Shown: positions 48,622-59,400 of the stretch, in pieces
How the letters are laid out: every line of letters starts with the position of its first letter
Position numbering within the stretch: the first letter of the stretch is position 1
Assembly (NCBI GenBank): GCA_009746045.1
Contig: RPFO01000026.1
Location: forward strand, 2,111,286 to 2,175,285
Origin: Mesostigma viride
Taxonomy: Eukaryota; Streptophyta; Mesostigmatophyceae; Mesostigmatales; Mesostigmataceae
Direction of reading: 5' to 3'
DNA: 64,000 nucleotides
The notes under the pieces: generated by a model
Database searches by the model: none
What the model saw: the letters and a program-made list of their open reading frames with translations, nothing else
Told to the model about the DNA's origin: nothing
Position numbers and translations under genes: made by a program

Positions 48622-49401
48622 TGTAACAAGCAAAAATGTCTTTGTTGTTACATCCTTTGTTTTGTGAATGTTTGGCTTTTATTTGAGGACTTTTGGATCA
48701 GTATTGAGAAAGTTATGAGGTTTCTAAGACGACGGTACTTGGAGCTGATACTTTGTCAACCAACTGATAGGAACCCTCATTGGTCGTGGCCTGATCCACG
48801 TAGGGTTGTAGTTTGTTGGCTGATACTACTGATAGGAGCCCTCATTGGTCGTGGCCTGATCCACGTGGGGTTGTAGTTTGTTAGTTGGTACTATTGAGTC
48901 TTAAATGCTCCTTTGGGACTTCAGTGCTTACGACAGATTTAGGATCTCATGAAAAGATTCTGCCAGGCTGTGTGTGGTGTTGTTCTGTTCTGTGTGACTA
49001 GGATGGATACGAAGATCTTGTATAGAATCCCATGGTTCTGATTGGTTCTCTTCAGGCTAAGGTTGGAGCAAGTTCGACAAACACGTCGATATCAAGGACG
49101 TGGGGTCGCCATTGTTGCTACGTTGGTTTTGATTCACCATGGTATAATAAAGCTTGGCTTTGTTGTCCAATCCATAAGAGCCCCTTGGCTATAGACGTCC
49201 TTCAGTTCCACAGAGGTCGTCTACACACGAGCTTGTCTTTGTGTCTACAAGGGGTGTGATTCCCTAAATCACGTGCTGTGGAATTTCCATCTCAACGTTG
49301 CTCGGATACTTGAAGTTCTGCAACTCAGGAAAGCAACCCAGGTAAAAAGATCTTTCATATTGGACTGTGGATGATGATGATGATCATTTTTAGTCGTTAC
49401 A
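48622..49401 (+). repeat. Right LTR
   Basis: A 780-bp partner of 31885-32666, followed by the CCCAT duplication and the other half of the LINE C1 RT frame. Confidence 0.9.
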
Positions 49402-49747
49402 CCCATCTGAGACTCACCCAGGTGTGGGTCCAGCGCGGCGCGGAGCCTGTGCAGCATCATGCGCATGAAGACCTTCAGCGCGGCGCTCTGGAGGCAGACA
49501 CCCCGGTAGTTGCCGGGGTCAGCAGCAGAGCCCTTCTTGTACAGCATGACGCGGATGGCCGTCTGCCACTCAGCAGGCGGAGGCTCGTCAGAGAGCAGGA
49601 CACGGTTGCAGAACGCCAGCAGAAGATCCCTAACCGCCAGATCAGGGGTCTTCAGCAGCTCAGCAGAAAGGTGGTCGGCACCGACCGCTGCATCGTACCG
49701 CAGGCGAGCAAGGGCGCCGTCCAATTCCTCCAAAGTGAGACCTAGAT

Positions 49748-50976
49748 GCGGTCCTGCAATGCGAGTGCCCCTGGGATCCCTTCTCGTGCTCGGGCCCAGC
49801 GCACTGGCATCTGCCACCATGATCAATCCGTTTGGAGATGCATCAACCCTGGCACCCTCATGTCATGCTCATGCACTCACGGCTACCGCCGGCGCTGCAA
49901 ACCGGCATCCTTGCCTCGCGTGGTATCCCAAAACTCGCGGAAGCATTCATACAGGCTCAAGCGGGGGCCTCCCTTAGAGTCCGCGAAAGCAACCCCTCGT
50001 CTGATGGTGACCATTCCAGTGGCCATGACCAGTATACTAAACTTCGCGAGGGGTGCGTCCACGTAGCTCTAGTTGGGCCTTGCCCTGCCCCTTGTGCTCC
50101 AGGTACTTTTCCCCTTCATGCCCATCGAACGTTCTTTCACTGTTGGGATCCAGTACAGCACCCGTTGAAAACCAAGCACGGCTTCCCTCGCACAGACATG
50201 TTCCCACATGAGACGTTGGTTGTGTGGCTGCCACAACTGCGCATGCCCCCTTGGCGCATGCATCACAAGGTAGCGCTTCAAGGGCGCATTTGTCCGCCCG
50301 TGCCGTCTGATAGAGATCTGACGGAGATAATACATCACATACAGCTTACTAACCGTAGTGGCCCTTATATCAGTACACATAATTATGTACGAATCGCCCT
50401 CACATGCCCCCAAAAATACCCCTTCCGGCCCAGTACAACCCAAGATATCTCCTTCATATAGTCGATATACATATTAGGGCCCCCCAGAGGGTCAGCAGAT
50501 GACCCTTAAGTATACACCCTGACAATATACATACGTACTGTTTAAAAAATCCCAAATGTTTACGTACAAGTAACAAAAATTCCATAAACTCTTCGTACGA
50601 TAATAAGGCGTACACATATAAGGGCCACTACGGTACCTAGCATGGCCTATACACTAAAAGCGCTGCCACCCGTCTGCCCTTGCTGTTCGATACAGAATAT
50701 GCCCTTCCCGTTCGATGAACCAGTATGATTCTCAGGGTGTGTCTTCCCTTGTCCACCGGTAGCTCGTTGCAGGAAGCCTGTCTTCCCTTGGCCGTAGCTA
50801 CAACCGCATGGGGGGACTACCTGCCCTGGCCCTCGCGATAGGGCATCACGGCCAAAATGCCGTGCGCGTTGCGGCAGCGTATTCGCAAATCACATGCCCC
50901 ACATATCGCTAAATGCTGCAGGAAGACCCGCCAGCATTCCTTGTCCTCCGCCAGCACACTCTAGTACACCCCCCGC
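49748..50976. other. Host intergenic sequence, possible small gene
   Basis: Starts after the C1 TSD. A 209-codon plus-strand frame (49832-50461) has no recognised motif and a Pro/His-rich composition. It could be a genuine exon or chance. The rest is A/T-richer and probably includes the 3' UTR of the minus-strand gene at 50977. A CATACGTA/TACGTACAAG-type stretch lies near 50530-50600. Confidence 0.35.
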
Positions 50977-51783
50977 CTACCGGCCCTTGCCCTTGCTGCG
51001 CCCGCGGCCGATGGTTGTCCGCATGATCGGCACTACGAGCCCGCTACGGTGCTGATACACCCCGATCTGTTTCGCTTTCACGGCAGGGGCGGGCTTCTTA
51101 AAAGGTGCGGGTGGAGCTTCCGCCTTACGGACCATCGTCCCGACCTGGTTCCTCCCCGCGTTCGGGATCGGCTGCGATCCCTGTTGACGGGCGCCCGACG
51201 TCCCAGATTGCTGCATCGGGATCGCCCGCCCCTGGCCGGAGCGGTCACCGCCCGGTGCGGCGCTACTGGGGGCACCCCCCGTTTGCGGAACCGGGGGCAC
51301 CCCAGTGTGGCCCACCTGGTTATGCCCACCGGCCCACCCAGCGGCACTAGCCGCCCCCGCGCCGTACTGTGCGTTCATGGCATAAGCGTTGTTGCGCATC
51401 ATCGCCATGTTTCGCTGCATCATCAGCATCTGCTGCTGCTGCATCTGTTGCTGCTGCTGCTGCTGGAGGTGCATCTGCTCCTGCTGCAGCTTGAGGCGGA
51501 AACGGTCCACCAGCTGGGGGTTGGGGATGGCAGACAGAGGGGCGATGCCGTGGCCGGTATGGACGAGCGGGCTGCTGGGCCCGTTGGATCCTGGCCAGCC
51601 CATCGTGGGGCCTTGGGAGGGGACTTGCCCGGGCACGCCCCTGGGACCTGCTTGCCCGGGCACGCCGCTGGGAGCTGCTTGCCTGGGCACGCCCCTGGGA
51701 GCTGCTTGCCCGGGCATGCCGCGCCAGGGCTTGCCCTGTGGGCCAGCACCGTACGGGGATGCTCGCATCTGCAGGGGCGGGGT

Positions 51784-51816
<33 letters not shown>

Positions 51817-52266
51817 TGGGGGCATACGTGGCAGCGCGATTAGAAGAGAAGAATTTGATTCTTTATTCAAAGATACAAGTAAACTATTTGTCGGGAAGAG
51901 GGAAAAGGCAGGAGCATTCGCGGGAAGCTTGCTTGCCAAGCCCGCGTCACGCGTTGCCCGGCATTTACAGCTGCACCGCTACACCTTTTGCAGCGAACTA
52001 AAATTCATAAAAGAGGAGATTTTCGGCTCCACAATGTGCCAGATGCTGTGCATGGAGAAAGGAAGACAGGAAAAATCTAGCACAAGTGCGCGTACCCCCG
52101 TAGGCCGCGGCCCTCGCGGGCCGCCTCGCGCGTTCGGGCGCATATTAGGCATGCCAGGTCGCTGTCCCGAGAATGGACGCCCCCCAATAGGCCGTTGCGC
52201 AAAGGTTGCCGGAAAAGCCACGGCGATGAAAAGGAATAGAGTAGCCAAGGTTCGGTTAAGCACCAT
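50977..52266 (-). CDS. Two-exon gene, Pro/Gly/Gln-rich protein, possibly secreted
   Basis: Predicted exons 52266-52096 and 51768-50977 (phase 0, about 321 aa). Exon 1 begins MVLNRTLATLFLFIAVAFPA, a good signal-peptide-like segment, then RPIGGRPFSGQRPGM and more Pro/Gly/Arg sequence up to a GTACGC donor. Exon 2 follows CCCCTGCAG and has GVPGQ/GVPRQAAP repeats, NPQLVDRFRLKLQQEQM, a Gln/Met-rich stretch, a Gly/Ala-rich stretch and a basic end (IGRGRSKGKGR). Composition matches across the junction. If exon 2 is instead read upstream, a C run gives polyproline. Gln-rich sequence is also common in nuclear proteins, so location is uncertain. Family not recognised. Confidence 0.5.
51785..51816. repeat. 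Long G/C homopolymer
   Basis: About 30 G on plus (C on minus). In the two-exon model it serves as the pyrimidine tract upstream of the exon 2 acceptor of the minus-strand gene. In the alternative unspliced frame it encodes about ten prolines. Confidence 0.8.
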
Positions 52267-53449
52267 CCTCGACTCGTTCTATGTATCACCACACTACCAA
52301 TGCGAGACGCTGTTTATTAAGTGCAGGACGATGGCGAACCTACAGCATCGGCTTACGGACTTGACAACCTGCCAAGTTTCCGCCCCCGGCCCTGGTGATG
52401 TCTCATGTTAGATGCTAAACTTGTTCTTGATGCAATGACGGGTACTAGATGATCACAGCTGACTTAATGACGGGAAGATGCAACTGAATCAGCTGCCAAG
52501 GTGGGATAAGCTTTATAGCCAGCGTACAATGCAAGAAGCACAATGGCCGGCGTTGCAATCATCTCGCAAGCAACATGGTAGTGAAATGCCTGCAGCAAGG
52601 CTCTGCCCGGTGAGCGTGAATAAATTTCTTTGGTTGGCTCCTTGAAATTTCCCAGCCAACTCGGGCCCACGAGTTATGTCGTCGTCTTCACATCCCCCTG
52701 TCGACAGAATCATGCTCATGTCTAAATCTTTGGCCCTGCAGCCTGCAGGTCGCAGGAGTGAGCTCATAGCTGTCAGACAGACAGTCAGTTTCTAATAAAC
52801 GGTATTTATTACGCCGGTTGGACCCAACTTGCTCACTCCTCTGGAATGTTTGCTAGGACGCATCAGGCCAACGCGGGTGTCCAGTTCAGTTCAGTTCAGT
52901 TGTATCCCACGCCGCACATGGGCCGCAGAGAGTCTGTAGTGGCCGAGGGCCGGTAGCCTCAACAACGACAAAAGCAGAATCGTTATGCCGGCACAAGCCA
53001 CAGAGAGCAAATGGCTACAGTATCCAGTACACGTATGTATCTTACTGTACAAGCAAGGTACAAGAGTCGCTGCATGTACACTGTAGCTTGCGGCCACGGT
53101 CACTATGAGGTAAGTACATTAAAAAATGTGAAAATTGATTGCGGACCCTCTGCGGACGCCGGACGATGACGCTTGTCAAGGCCCGACCCGATCAACTTTG
53201 GCGCCAATTTACGAGCTCTCGAAGGCTTGCAATTTACACGCAGTCGGAACAGGCACGCCCCATGTCCGTTCTTTCTGCACGACGCGGTCGTCACGGTCTT
53301 TAACTTTTTCGTGGGAAGTCCGCTGCGCCATGGATTTAATGTGGCTATCCAAACAGGCACTATGATCACCAGGAGGCTGCTGGATCGGATGGCCAAGTGA
53401 TTATTTACCGGTGCTAGGCGAACGATTCTCCAACACCGGCCGATACACC
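52267..53449. other. Region between divergent host genes
   Basis: 1.2 kb separates the starts of the minus-strand gene and SMC5, so it probably holds both promoters. GTTCA is tandemly repeated near 52884-52900. No clear TATA box or conserved element could be defined, and no coding region is supported. Confidence 0.45.
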
Positions 53450-56400
53450 ATGAAGCAAGAGAGAGAACTTCGTATAGAAGGAGGCGCTCGCAAGCGGCAG
53501 AGGGTGGCCGCCTCCTCGGGGCACCGGTGGGAGGAATTTAAGGTGGGTTCGATCCTGCGGATTCGACTGGTCAATTTCATGACGTACAACAGTGTCAAGG
53601 TGGAACCCGGTGCTCGCATGAACCTCATCATCGGCCCCAACGGCACGGGAAAGAGCTCGATTGTCTGTGCCATCGCTGTGGGCCTGGCATACAAGCCCAG
53701 CAAGTTGCTGGAACGTGGCGACAACCTGGGCGATTTCATCCAGCGGGGCAAGAACGAGGCGATGACAGAGATTACGCTCAAAGCCGACGAGCGCGGCGAG
53801 GAGGTCGTCATCCAGCGCCGCATCAGGCAAAACGGCAGCCAATTCTTCGTCAACGGGAAGGCCGCGAAAGTAGAAGATGTGGAGACCATCCGCAACCGTC
53901 TCGGCATCCAGCTCGACAACCTGTGCCAGTTCCTCCCGCAAGAGAAAGTCGCCCACTTCGCGAAGCAGAAAGCGCCCGAGAAGCTCCTGCTGACGGAGAA
54001 AGCCGTCAACCCGGCGCTGTTCGAGTACCACCAGCAGCTGATCGACATGAAGCAGGGCATCGCGTCCATGGAAGTCTCGGTCAAGAACCGGAAATCCCTC
54101 CTCCAGGCCGAGGTCGACAAGAACGCCGAGCTCGAGAAGGAGGTGGAGCTGCTCCGCCAGCGCGACGAGCTGCTCGATAAGGTCCGGATCATGGAGCTGA
54201 AGCGCCCGTGGGCGATCTTCGAGTCCCAGAAGGCTAAATACACGGCGTCCAAGGAGAACCTCAAAAAGGCCGACGCGAACCTCAAGGAGAAGAAGAAGAT
54301 GCATGAGGAGCTCAGCGAGCCGCTGCAAGAGGCCCGGCGCGTGCACGCGGAGAGGGAGCAACGCCACAAGGACCTGGCAGCCGCGCACAGGGCCAACCAG
54401 GCGTCCCTGGAGCGGCTCCTGGCCAAGCTGGATGCCAACGACTCGCAGCGTGACGCCTGGGATAACCAGGAGAAGGAGCTCCGCAGGGCCGCGGAGGCCA
54501 GGGAGAGGGAGGTGGCCGATCTGACGTCCAAGATTGCGCGGCTCGAGGCGGAGCTTGCGGAGATCGAGGCGGCCACGCCGGCCGCGCCCAAGGAGGAGCT
54601 GAGGGAGCTGAGGGCGGCGATGCAGGACAAGTTCAACGCGAGGCAGCGGGTGGAGGGGGAGATCGACGAGATCCGTGCCGGCGTGACGGCCCCAAATAGC
54701 GAGCTGCGCACGGTGGAGCGCAAGCTGCAGGAGTTTGACGACCAGAGGCAGCAGCGGCTGAACAACCTGCGCGGGCTGAAGGATGGCGACAAGCTCATGC
54801 ACTGCCTGACGCAGCTGGAGCGCATGCGGGGCCATCTCAAGGGGCGGGTGTATGGGCCACTTCTCATGGAGGTGAACGTCCCGGATGCGGACGCCAGGAA
54901 ATACCTGGAGCAGCACGTCTCGCTTCGTGATTGGTCGGCATTCATCGTGGACGACGCCGACGACTTCCAGGTGGTGTTTGACGAGTTCCGCAAGAAGATC
55001 GACTGGAGAGGGATCATCATCAACGGCGCGAACATCGACGTCAACTGTCCGATCGAATACCCCGACGGCCGCGCGTCCGAGTACGCGCAGTACGGGATTA
55101 CCGCCACCCTGGATCAAGTCTTCCAGGCGCCGGAGATCGTCCGCCGTCACCTGATCGGCCACTTCCAGGTCAACCGGTCGTTCATAGGCACTGCCAAGAC
55201 GTCGGCGCTGATGCAGCAGCTGCTTGCGGAGACGCCCGTGCGGGACGTGTACACCCCCGAGCTCCACGTCCGGAAGAGCGAGAGCAGGTACTCGTCAGTC
55301 ACGTCGAGTGTCACGGCCGAGGTGCGGCCGTCGAGGCTGTTCACGGCGGTGGACCTGGGGGCGAAGGCGGAGCTGGTGGAGCGGCAGCGGGCGCTGCGGG
55401 AGAGGGTCGCGGAGATTGAGCGGCAGGTGGGTGCCCTTTTGTTTGGTTAGCTATGTTTATATAAGCTGGTCGAGCGGCAGGTGGGTGTCGTTTTAGTTAG
55501 TTAGCTGTATAAATGTAAGCTGGTTGAGCGGCAGGTGGGTTTATTTGTGTTTTACTGTTTGTTTATAGAAGCTGGCAGGTGGGTTAATGTATGTTTAATT
55601 GTTTAATTGCTTGGATAAGCTTGTTTAGACAAATTGGTCAAGCGGCAGTTGGGTTAATTTGTGTTTTGTTGTTTATTTACAGAAGCTGGCCGAGTGGCAG
55701 GCGGGTGCAGGTGTGGTGGGGGATATCATACACTATGGATGCTATTTGTTGGTGTCTAGACGGACACCGAGAGAGTTCATCGAGCGGCAGGGGCGCTCAA
55801 GGAGAGGACTGCGGAGATTAAGCGGCAGGTGGGTTTATTTTTATCTTTGCCGTACTTTGTATTTTCTCAAGCGCCGGTTGAGCGGCAGGTGGATTGCTTA
55901 CGTGGAGTGGCAGTTGTTGGGTGCAAGGGGGCGGGGTGTAGTTCATACTAGTGTACTAAAGTCAGCATTTAGGTAGATGGACGCCAGGAGCTGGTGGAGC
56001 AGCTGAGGGTGCTCCAAAGGCGATGGCAGGTATTCAGCGGCAACGGTGGGCTATAATATATGAGGGTTATATATGCTTCTCTAAATATTATGCGCCGGTG
56101 TATATTTACTGAACTGGCTGGTTCCTCTGATGCCGTTGGTCGTTTCTGTATTTCGTGCAATTTCTTATTATCTTTGCTTTTTCTTTATGGTATCAGTTCC
56201 TATTGACCAGTTGCTAAGGACCAGTTGCTATTGAGCAGTTCCTAAGGACCGGTTCCTAACGACCAGTTGCTAAGGACCAGTTGCTAAGGACCAGTTGCTA
56301 AGGACCAGTTGCTGAGGACCACTTTCTAATGACCAGTTGCTACGGACCAGTTGCTAAGGACCAGTTGCTAAGGACCAGTTGCTAAGGACTAGTTGCTAGT

Positions 56401-59400
56401 GACAAGTTGCTAAGGACCAGGTTCTATGGACCAGTTGCTAATGACCAGTTGCTACAAACCCTACCTTTTTACGTGTCTGAGTCGCTAACTCAGTTTTGGT
56501 TGAACTCCCTTCCATATACGTGATTATCCACTCCCTTATCTATTTCCATTTCCATTTCTCTCCCCATTTCTCATTTTTTTCAAATCCCCTGTCCTGTGCG
56601 ATTTCCTGAAACTCTACATTTTATTGCAATTTATTCACAACCTCTCCAGGTGGACGCCAAGCGCAGCGAGCTGCGCGCGGCCGAGAAGGAAGAGGCGACG
56701 CTCCGCAAGGAGATCGAGGGCAAGGAGAACGCCTACCGCCAGGCGCTGGCCGAGCACCGCAAGCGCAAGTCGCGGCTGACCCAGGAGCTCACCGTCGCGC
56801 GCACGCACGTCGCCTCCGACGGGTCCAACCTCGAGGCGCAACTCCGCAAGATCGAGAAAGCGCGCAAGGCCAACCTGGGGGAGACGTACGCGGCCTCCCT
56901 GGACCTGTGCAAGGCCATGCTGGAGTGCTGGCGGCTGGAGAAGGAGACGACGGCCGTCCAGCTCGAGCGTGTCGAGACCGACGCGGTTGTCCGCGCGTGC
57001 GAGGCCGAGGTCATGGACGCGGGGACGGCGGTTCGAGACGCCGAGCGGCTGGCAGAGCAGTCCAAGGCTATCTTTACCGCGGACGGCGCGGCCCTCAAGC
57101 AGGCGCTGCAGGCGGCCAGGGCCGTGTGTGCGCTCACCGAGGACATGAACGCGGCGTTTGCAGAGCTTCCCTCGACCGTGGAGGAGCTGGATGATATGAT
57201 CATGCAGAAGAGGGCGGAAGCGGACCGCCTGTTCTGCCCCGACCCGACGATTCTGCAGCAGTACAAGGACCGGGTCGAGGCGATCAAGCGCATGGGGGCG
57301 GAGCTGGCCGAGGACCAGCGCAAGCTGGACGAGAGCAACGCACGCATCGACGCGGGTGGGTGAGGGGGGTAGACTAATGGTGTGAATACTGGTAATGATA
57401 ATTAAAAATTAATTTGAATAGCTAGAATAATGACCGACGCAGACTGGATGAGAGTAATGCAAAGACCGTCATGGGTGGGTGCGGGGGGTATTATTGTAAT
57501 TCATTTGTTGATTCGATATGTTCTTGAATCTTAAGGCCGAATTTCGCCTCTTTCTCCCTCGGATTCCTTTCTCTCTTCAAATCCTTTCAAACTCTTTTTA
57601 AAAGATTAACACAGAGGCAGCACAACCCTGATGTTATTGGGTCAGGGTGAGGTGGGGCTGCAAGCCATGATGCCCTGCCCTGCCGGCGACCCAGCCTGTT
57701 GGCAAAGCCATGCGACAAAAAGCGAAGGCATGCCATGTGTGGCATGGAAGGGTTGGAGGGCCTGCTGGGAGTACCGAGAGATCTAGTGGGTGATGTCCAC
57801 CACTGAGTGTAACAGATCTAGTGGGTGATGTCCACCACTGAGTGTAACAGATCTAGTGGGTGATGTCCACCACTGAGTGTAACAGATCTAGTGGGTGATG
57901 TCCACCACTGAGTGTAACAGATCTAGTGGGTGATGTCCACCACTGAGTGTAACAGATCTAGTGGGTGATGTCCACCACTGAGTGTAACAGATCTACTGGG
58001 TGATGTCCACCACTGAGTGTAACAGATCTAGTGGGTGATGTCCACCACTGAGTGTAACAATCAGACAATCAGCACGCGTCTAAGTCCAGACGTCGACGCA
58101 TAACCACTTTAGGCATCCGCAGTGCTGACTTATCTCCAGCGTAAATCCTTGTATCGATATTTCAAATTTAAGTTTATGCGTAGTACTACCGCACTGTGGT
58201 GACATACCGTCGTTCCTTCAATGTTTAAGAAAACTTTATAGCCATTTCTGGAACTACCCACTCGTTCCACCCAGTGTGGACCAACCTGCCCTCCCACCCT
58301 CTCTGCCATCAGCAGCCCCAGCCACCCACCGCTGTTCATCTACTAAGAAGTTCCGTTCATGTGTTGAATCATGGTTCCATGCATTCTTGGTTTATTTCTT
58401 ATTAGCCATGCGTGGCAATTTCTTTTTTTCCCCAGACATGGTGAATTTGTCCTTGGATAGACCGTCCATTGCTATTCGGCATGTATAGGTGGGCCTGCAT
58501 CGGATAGTACGATGCCTGATACTTGTTTGAGTGCATACTAGTTTGAGACAGGTCCCCTAGTAGAATCGCTTGCTCAGATACTATTCATGCCCCTAGTTTG
58601 CCCGGAATCAATTCCGGTTCTCCTGATTTTGTGACTGCCCTCCCTTTATGAACTACCCAATGGCCACATTTCACATTTTCTCTGCCCACTCCCTCAAACC
58701 GGTCCCCATACAGGTAGTGATGACACCTTTTTGTCCCCCGCTCCCGTCCACTCACCCATGCACATCCCACATGCAATTTTCACGCGTGCGTGTCGCCCAT
58801 GCAAATCGCCCCCATGCCAACTGTTTCTATTATGGTCCAACTGTACTTACTTTTCATATTGAATACATTAATGTTATCAAATTTTGTCCTGCCCCCCACC
58901 CCCCACCCACCCCAAACTTTCTCCATGTCAACCGCCATCTGGCATTATCCAACAGCTTCTTATCATGACTATTCCAGCCCCCCCCCCCCCCCCCCTCCAC
59001 TAACTGCCTGGCCTGCCAACTGCTATGTTTTATCGACCACCTGCCACTTACCATGATCATCATTATTGTTAATGTCCCTCCACAAGCTTCCCCCGATGCC
59101 AACGCGATGTGTTTTGTTTATTCCTCAACAGTCAAGGCCAAGTGGCTGCCCCCCATGCGCACGCTGGTGGCTGCCCTTCACGCCACCTTTTCCGCCTCGT
59201 TCCAAGAGATCAGCCCCGACTGCGGGGGCGCGGTCGAGCTGGTGGAGGACGAGTCCGGCGACTACGCTAAATATAGCATCCTGATCAAAGTCAAGTTCCG
59301 CGAGGGCAGCGAGCTGTGTGAGCTGGATGACATGAAGCAGTCGGGCGGCGAGCGGTCTGTGTCGACGATGCTCTACCTCATCGCCATGCAGGCGCACACG

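Larger units (their letters stand above)
31885..49401 (+). mobile_element. Ty3/gypsy-type LTR retrotransposon, broken, recent
   Basis: Two direct LTRs (31885-32666 and 48622-49401) with TG...CA ends and TGTAAC/GTTACA inverted termini, a 5-bp TSD CCCAT (31880-31884, 49402-49406), a primer-binding site right after the left LTR and a purine tract right before the right LTR. A stretch around 46590-46700 resembles the Ty3/gypsy RT-RNase H junction, which gives the family. The inside is broken in many places (well over ten), and 9.4 kb of it is the later element Z. The LTRs are about 99% identical by eye, so the insertion is recent. Confidence 0.85.
30430..49736 (-). mobile_element. RT-LINE family C copy C1, split by the LTR element
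   Basis: An 11-bp TSD, GAGACCTAGAT (30419-30429, 49737-49747), encloses a 5'-truncated LINE. Its own sequence is 30430-31884 and 49402-49736 (about 1.8 kb). The 3' end has an A/T-rich tail, a hairpin at 30451-30475 (inner CCTCC/GGAGG, loop GTGG, outer ACATG/CATGT) and a UTR. The LTR element entered the RT frame and duplicated CCCAT. Confidence 0.85.
30562..49736 (-). pseudogene. LINE reverse transcriptase (C1), split by the LTR insertion
   Basis: A non-LTR RT that otherwise keeps one open frame. The upstream piece (49402-49736) has LEELDGALARLRYDAAVGAD, VMLYKKGSAADPGNYRG and ALDPHLGESQMG. The downstream piece (30562-31884) has FRSGRNTVMAVFVARRLMEE, FIFVDYIKAFDTVLW, the catalytic YADD (31414-31425), VLTYGAEAWTL and IRQRRIAFVGHLART, ending KRRRRFDE. 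The CCCAT duplication accounts exactly for the join. The N-terminal endonuclease is missing through 5' truncation. The otherwise open RT frame suggests the copy was young when the LTR element landed. Confidence 0.85.

Noticed and set aside
49269-49826. 185-codon minus-strand frame
   Set aside because: It is a chance chimera running from flanking host DNA through the LINE C1 RT start into the LTR. Only 49402-49736 is LINE coding sequence.
53401-55267. Antisense frames of 568 and 617 codons opposite SMC5 exon 1
   Set aside because: They are shadows of GC-rich third positions of the SMC5 coding exon. The SMC5 frame carries all conserved motifs.
57778-58060. CRISPR-like regular repeats
   Set aside because: The 35-bp units are directly adjacent with no unique spacers, inside a eukaryotic intron.
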